Assembly: GCF_003576645.1 (NCBI RefSeq) | Contig: NC_044920.1 | Location: 26,792,185-26,856,184 of the forward strand | Reading direction: 5' to 3' | Origin: Ipomoea triloba | Lineage: Eukaryota; Streptophyta; Magnoliopsida; Solanales; Convolvulaceae | DNA length: 64,000 nt | Shown: positions 61,501 through 64,000 of the stretch, in pieces | Position numbering within the stretch: the first letter of the stretch is position 1 | How the letters are laid out: each line of letters starts with the position of its first letter | Made by a program: the position numbers and the translations under genes | Notes under the pieces: model-generated | The model's input: the letters and a program-made list of their open reading frames with translations, nothing else | Told to the model about the DNA's origin: nothing | The model's database searches: none

Positions 61501-63904
61501 TGTTAAAAATTATGGTTCAATTTGCATCGTAGTTCTTTTATTTCGTTTCTTGTTTCCTGTTTCCTTGCACTGGTTATGTTTCAATTTTTAGACAGTTCTT
61601 TTCTAATAGTCCAGGTAGTTAAAATTGAAGAACAGACAATTTGTATTTTCCATAAATCATATTCCCCAAATACCAGACTCCAGGATGCAGACTGACATTC
61701 AATTAGATAGTAAACCTTAAGCTCCCTCCAACAAAAAAGTTTTAAGACTTGGAACATCAAAAAGAAACTTAAAGAGAACTTCTTCACCAGACAAGACAGA
61801 GGCAAGGATATAAATTTTTTAGGGACAAAGTAAATAAAACAAACAGGTGTTAAAATTTATGGTTCAATTTGCATCGTAGTTCTTTTATTTCCTTTCTTGT
61901 TTCCTGTTTTCTTGCACTGGTTATGTTTCAATTTTTAGGCAGAGTTCTTTTCAGATGGAGGTACAAGTTCCAATAATAGGAAGAGGTTTAGCTTCAAACT
62001 CTCTGCCAAGGGGAAAAAACACTTGCCTTAAAGAATGAGGTGAAAAACAATGCCAAATTTTGAATAAATGCCTGAAAAAGGACAAAATAGAGTTGTCAGT
62101 CAATATGTTAATATTATAAGTTAAGAACCAAACCATGCCACAAATCTAACAATAACCTGCTCGTCATTGTTGCCATGTGCATAAGCCTCAGGAATATTTG
62201 TATTGGGTGGAAGAATGTTCTAAAGGGACAACAAAGGTTATAGTAGTTATCAGTAAACGAAATAACCAGACAGATTATGTACAGCTACTACATGCAAAAT
62301 GCTTTGCCTGATCCAATGATTAATGGAAATATACTAATCAGGTTCAATCTAGCAATAAAACACTATATTCATTAACCTGCAGTTGAGCCATGAATATAGT
62401 GTACATCTTCACATATTGCGCATTGTAAAAATCTCCAAAATTGAGGGCAGCAACCTGTTGTTATATCAGCAGTTTACATAATAAATGATCAGAGAAGTTT
62501 AGGATGAAATCAAAAGTCAAAACACTTATATGACATGAGATACCTCCGTCAAGCACTGAAGAGTAAGATTGCGATATGCAGGGAGAGGAAAAAATTTAAG
62601 CAGTGTTTCCAGCTGTAAAGTCAATGGAAAAATCAGTCTACAAATCAATTTGCATCAAATATTTTTTTTTTTAAATCCAAAATGACGCAATGTTTAATTC
62701 TATTCCACAAGACAAACAAAAATAATAATTAAATCACAAGAATGGCATACCAATGGAGATTCAAAAATGTAACCCAAAGGAATCCATGAGAGAAAAGCAT
62801 GTAAAGTGGCAAGAGTAGCCCTGATAAGCTCAGTTCTTTGAGATGCTGATAGCACATATAAGCATAGCTCATGAATGAGTTGAAACTCACTGTTGACAAA
62901 GAAAGAAAGCCTTTTAGTGATATTTCTGAAATTAATATAATAGAAATAAATACAACAAATAAAATCTAGCAAATGAGCAAGCAAATATAAATCAAAGGCC
63001 CATTAACTACTATCACTAAAAGGATAACTTGAAGTACTGAAACTAAGAAAGATTTTAGGCACTTCAATAATAAAACAGCAACATTCCTAAGCTGCCAAAT
63101 CTTTTTGGATCATACTCAATAAGGAGATTTTATAGGTGCAGTAAAACCTCTCTCCCATGATCATATAGAATAAATACCAGCAGAATAAACTAGGAACATT
63201 TCCAAACTGTGAAATTACTTTTTAGATTTTACTCGAGAAAGGTTTTATGCAGCATGATGTCACATTGTCACCTCACCTCTAGGATCATATAGATCAGATG
63301 TACCTAGGTTACAACCCAATATATCAAAATATGATTTAATCAAGTATTAGAGGGGGGCTGGGGGGCATACAAAGAACTTTTAGTCAGAGATAAATCTTTT
63401 CAACAATTCAAAATACCACTAGCTCTCAGAAATTTTAATACCTGTTTAGTGATTGCTTAAGTTCTTTGATCTTCAGTTGTGTCATTTCACCTCTTGAGAA
63501 ATCAAATACCTCCTCACTGAGAAGCTAATTAAACAAAAGAGAAAGCTCAGTGATCATGTAGACTAGCTTTTATATTTTCCAGAATGAGTAAGAGAAGTTT
63601 TACCTTCAATATAGCCATGCAATTTTCACAAATGGTTTCACTCGTCCTGGCTGCTGCAACTAAATCAGGAATGAAGTTTTTCCATCTGGCTGGCCATTCA
63701 TGTTTCAAGATCTATACTTATGAACAAAATTACTTTAATAAATAAACACGCAATTTACCAGAGTCTTGTTGCAGATGCATGTGTATAGCAAAATTTGTAT
63801 AAGATTTACAAGGGGAAATTAGCACAGAATACCTGAACCAATATAATATTTAATTTGTTCACGTATAACCTCTCCCTTCGAAGAGTTGCTTCATCGCTAG
63901 AAAG
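55545..63904 (-). CDS. XPO1: Exportin 1 (XPO1/CRM1), N-terminal exons beyond the window
   Basis: Twenty-nine minus-strand exons encode 972 residues, about 100 short of the usual 1,075. Exons: 63833-63904, 63604-63711, 63442-63524, 62751-62889, 62544-62612, 62377-62454, 62157-62219, 62027-62071, 61061-61168, 60890-60988, 60462-60665, 60173-60232, 59973-60083, 59678-59775, 59369-59477, 59117-59182, 58927-59025, 58751-58831, 58547-58636, 57953-58038, 57649-57729, 57394-57576, 57115-57181, 56794-56904, 56544-56651, 56329-56466, 56113-56247, 55937-56041, 55545-55667. Landmarks: [34 protein letters not shown] with the groove Cys that leptomycin B modifies, [19 protein letters not shown], and the acidic end [10 protein letters not shown]. 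Family role: Ran-GTP-dependent export receptor for proteins with leucine-rich signals. Three introns use GC donors. Confidence 0.96.
61171..61205. repeat. (GA)n G-run that forms an XPO1 splice acceptor tract
   Basis: On the minus strand this reads C-run, TTT, then (CT)n directly before CAG|TCTCATATACG. The microsatellite is thus the polypyrimidine tract of exon 61061-61168. Confidence 0.85.
61264..61957. repeat. 347-bp tandem duplication inside an XPO1 intron
   Basis: ccaggtagttaaaattgaag starts at 61264 and again at 61611. Matching continues through caccagacaagacagaggca to ggttatgtttcaatttttag, with few substitutions. Both copies lie in the GC-AG intron between exons 62027-62071 and 61061-61168. 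Confidence 0.92.
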
Positions 63905-63950
63905 CTGTGATAGAACAAGGAAATAAGAGTTAAAACCTTTGGAAAGAAAG

Positions 63951-64000
63951 GGGGAAGAAAAAAAAAAAAAAAAAAAAAAAGAAGAAGAAGAAGAAGAAGA
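63951..64000. repeat. A-run and (GAA)n at the window edge
   Basis: A stretch of A followed by GAA repeats runs to the last base, inside an XPO1 intron. Simple sequence only. Confidence 0.9.

Overview
This window is nuclear DNA from a flowering plant, most likely a eudicot. Its genes have many small spliced exons and AT-rich introns, its non-LTR, hAT-like and Mutator-like repeat fragments are plant-type, and every recognisable protein matches a plant family. Species cannot be decided from the sequence. I found no prokaryotic-type system (operon, CRISPR array, phage or defence island). The interest lies in gene duplication, splicing and repeat structure.

Left third, 1-12.4 kb. A small Cys/His-rich plant protein gene (416-853, +) is followed by a hAT-like element (2042-2727). 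Next is a thaumatin-like protein gene (3583-5292, +). Its last intron removes an in-frame stop and adds a Pro-rich tail with a GPI-anchor-like end. From 5.8 to 8.0 kb lies a GC-ended hAT-like element inside a 1,088-bp direct duplication whose copies are separated by a single N. The autophagy gene ATG13 (9742-12341, +) follows.

Right part, 13.4-64 kb. All eight intact genes lie on the minus strand: NOG1 (ribosome-biogenesis GTPase), two CDC20 copies (activators of the anaphase-promoting complex), a PWWP-domain protein, TIO/FUSED kinase (cytokinesis), RSH1 (plastid ppGpp metabolism), an ARFB1-type ARF GTPase, and exportin 1 (XPO1/CRM1). XPO1 lacks its N-terminal exons because the window ends. 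I reconstructed exon-intron structures by hand; reading frame is kept across every junction listed.

The main structural story is at 18.7-32.7 kb. One tandem duplication, from inside PWWP exon 2 to just past the CDC20 stop codon, explains the order PWWP - CDC20-B - PWWP 3' fragment - CDC20-A. It left a promoterless PWWP pseudogene whose remnant now forms the 3' flank of CDC20-B. A 1.6-kb Mutator-like element with a perfect 10-bp target duplication later landed in a 198-bp tandem repeat next to CDC20-A.

Functionally these are housekeeping genes with a cell-division theme (CDC20 twice, TIO), plus nuclear export, ribosome assembly, autophagy and plastid stringent response. Nothing indicates that they form one pathway.
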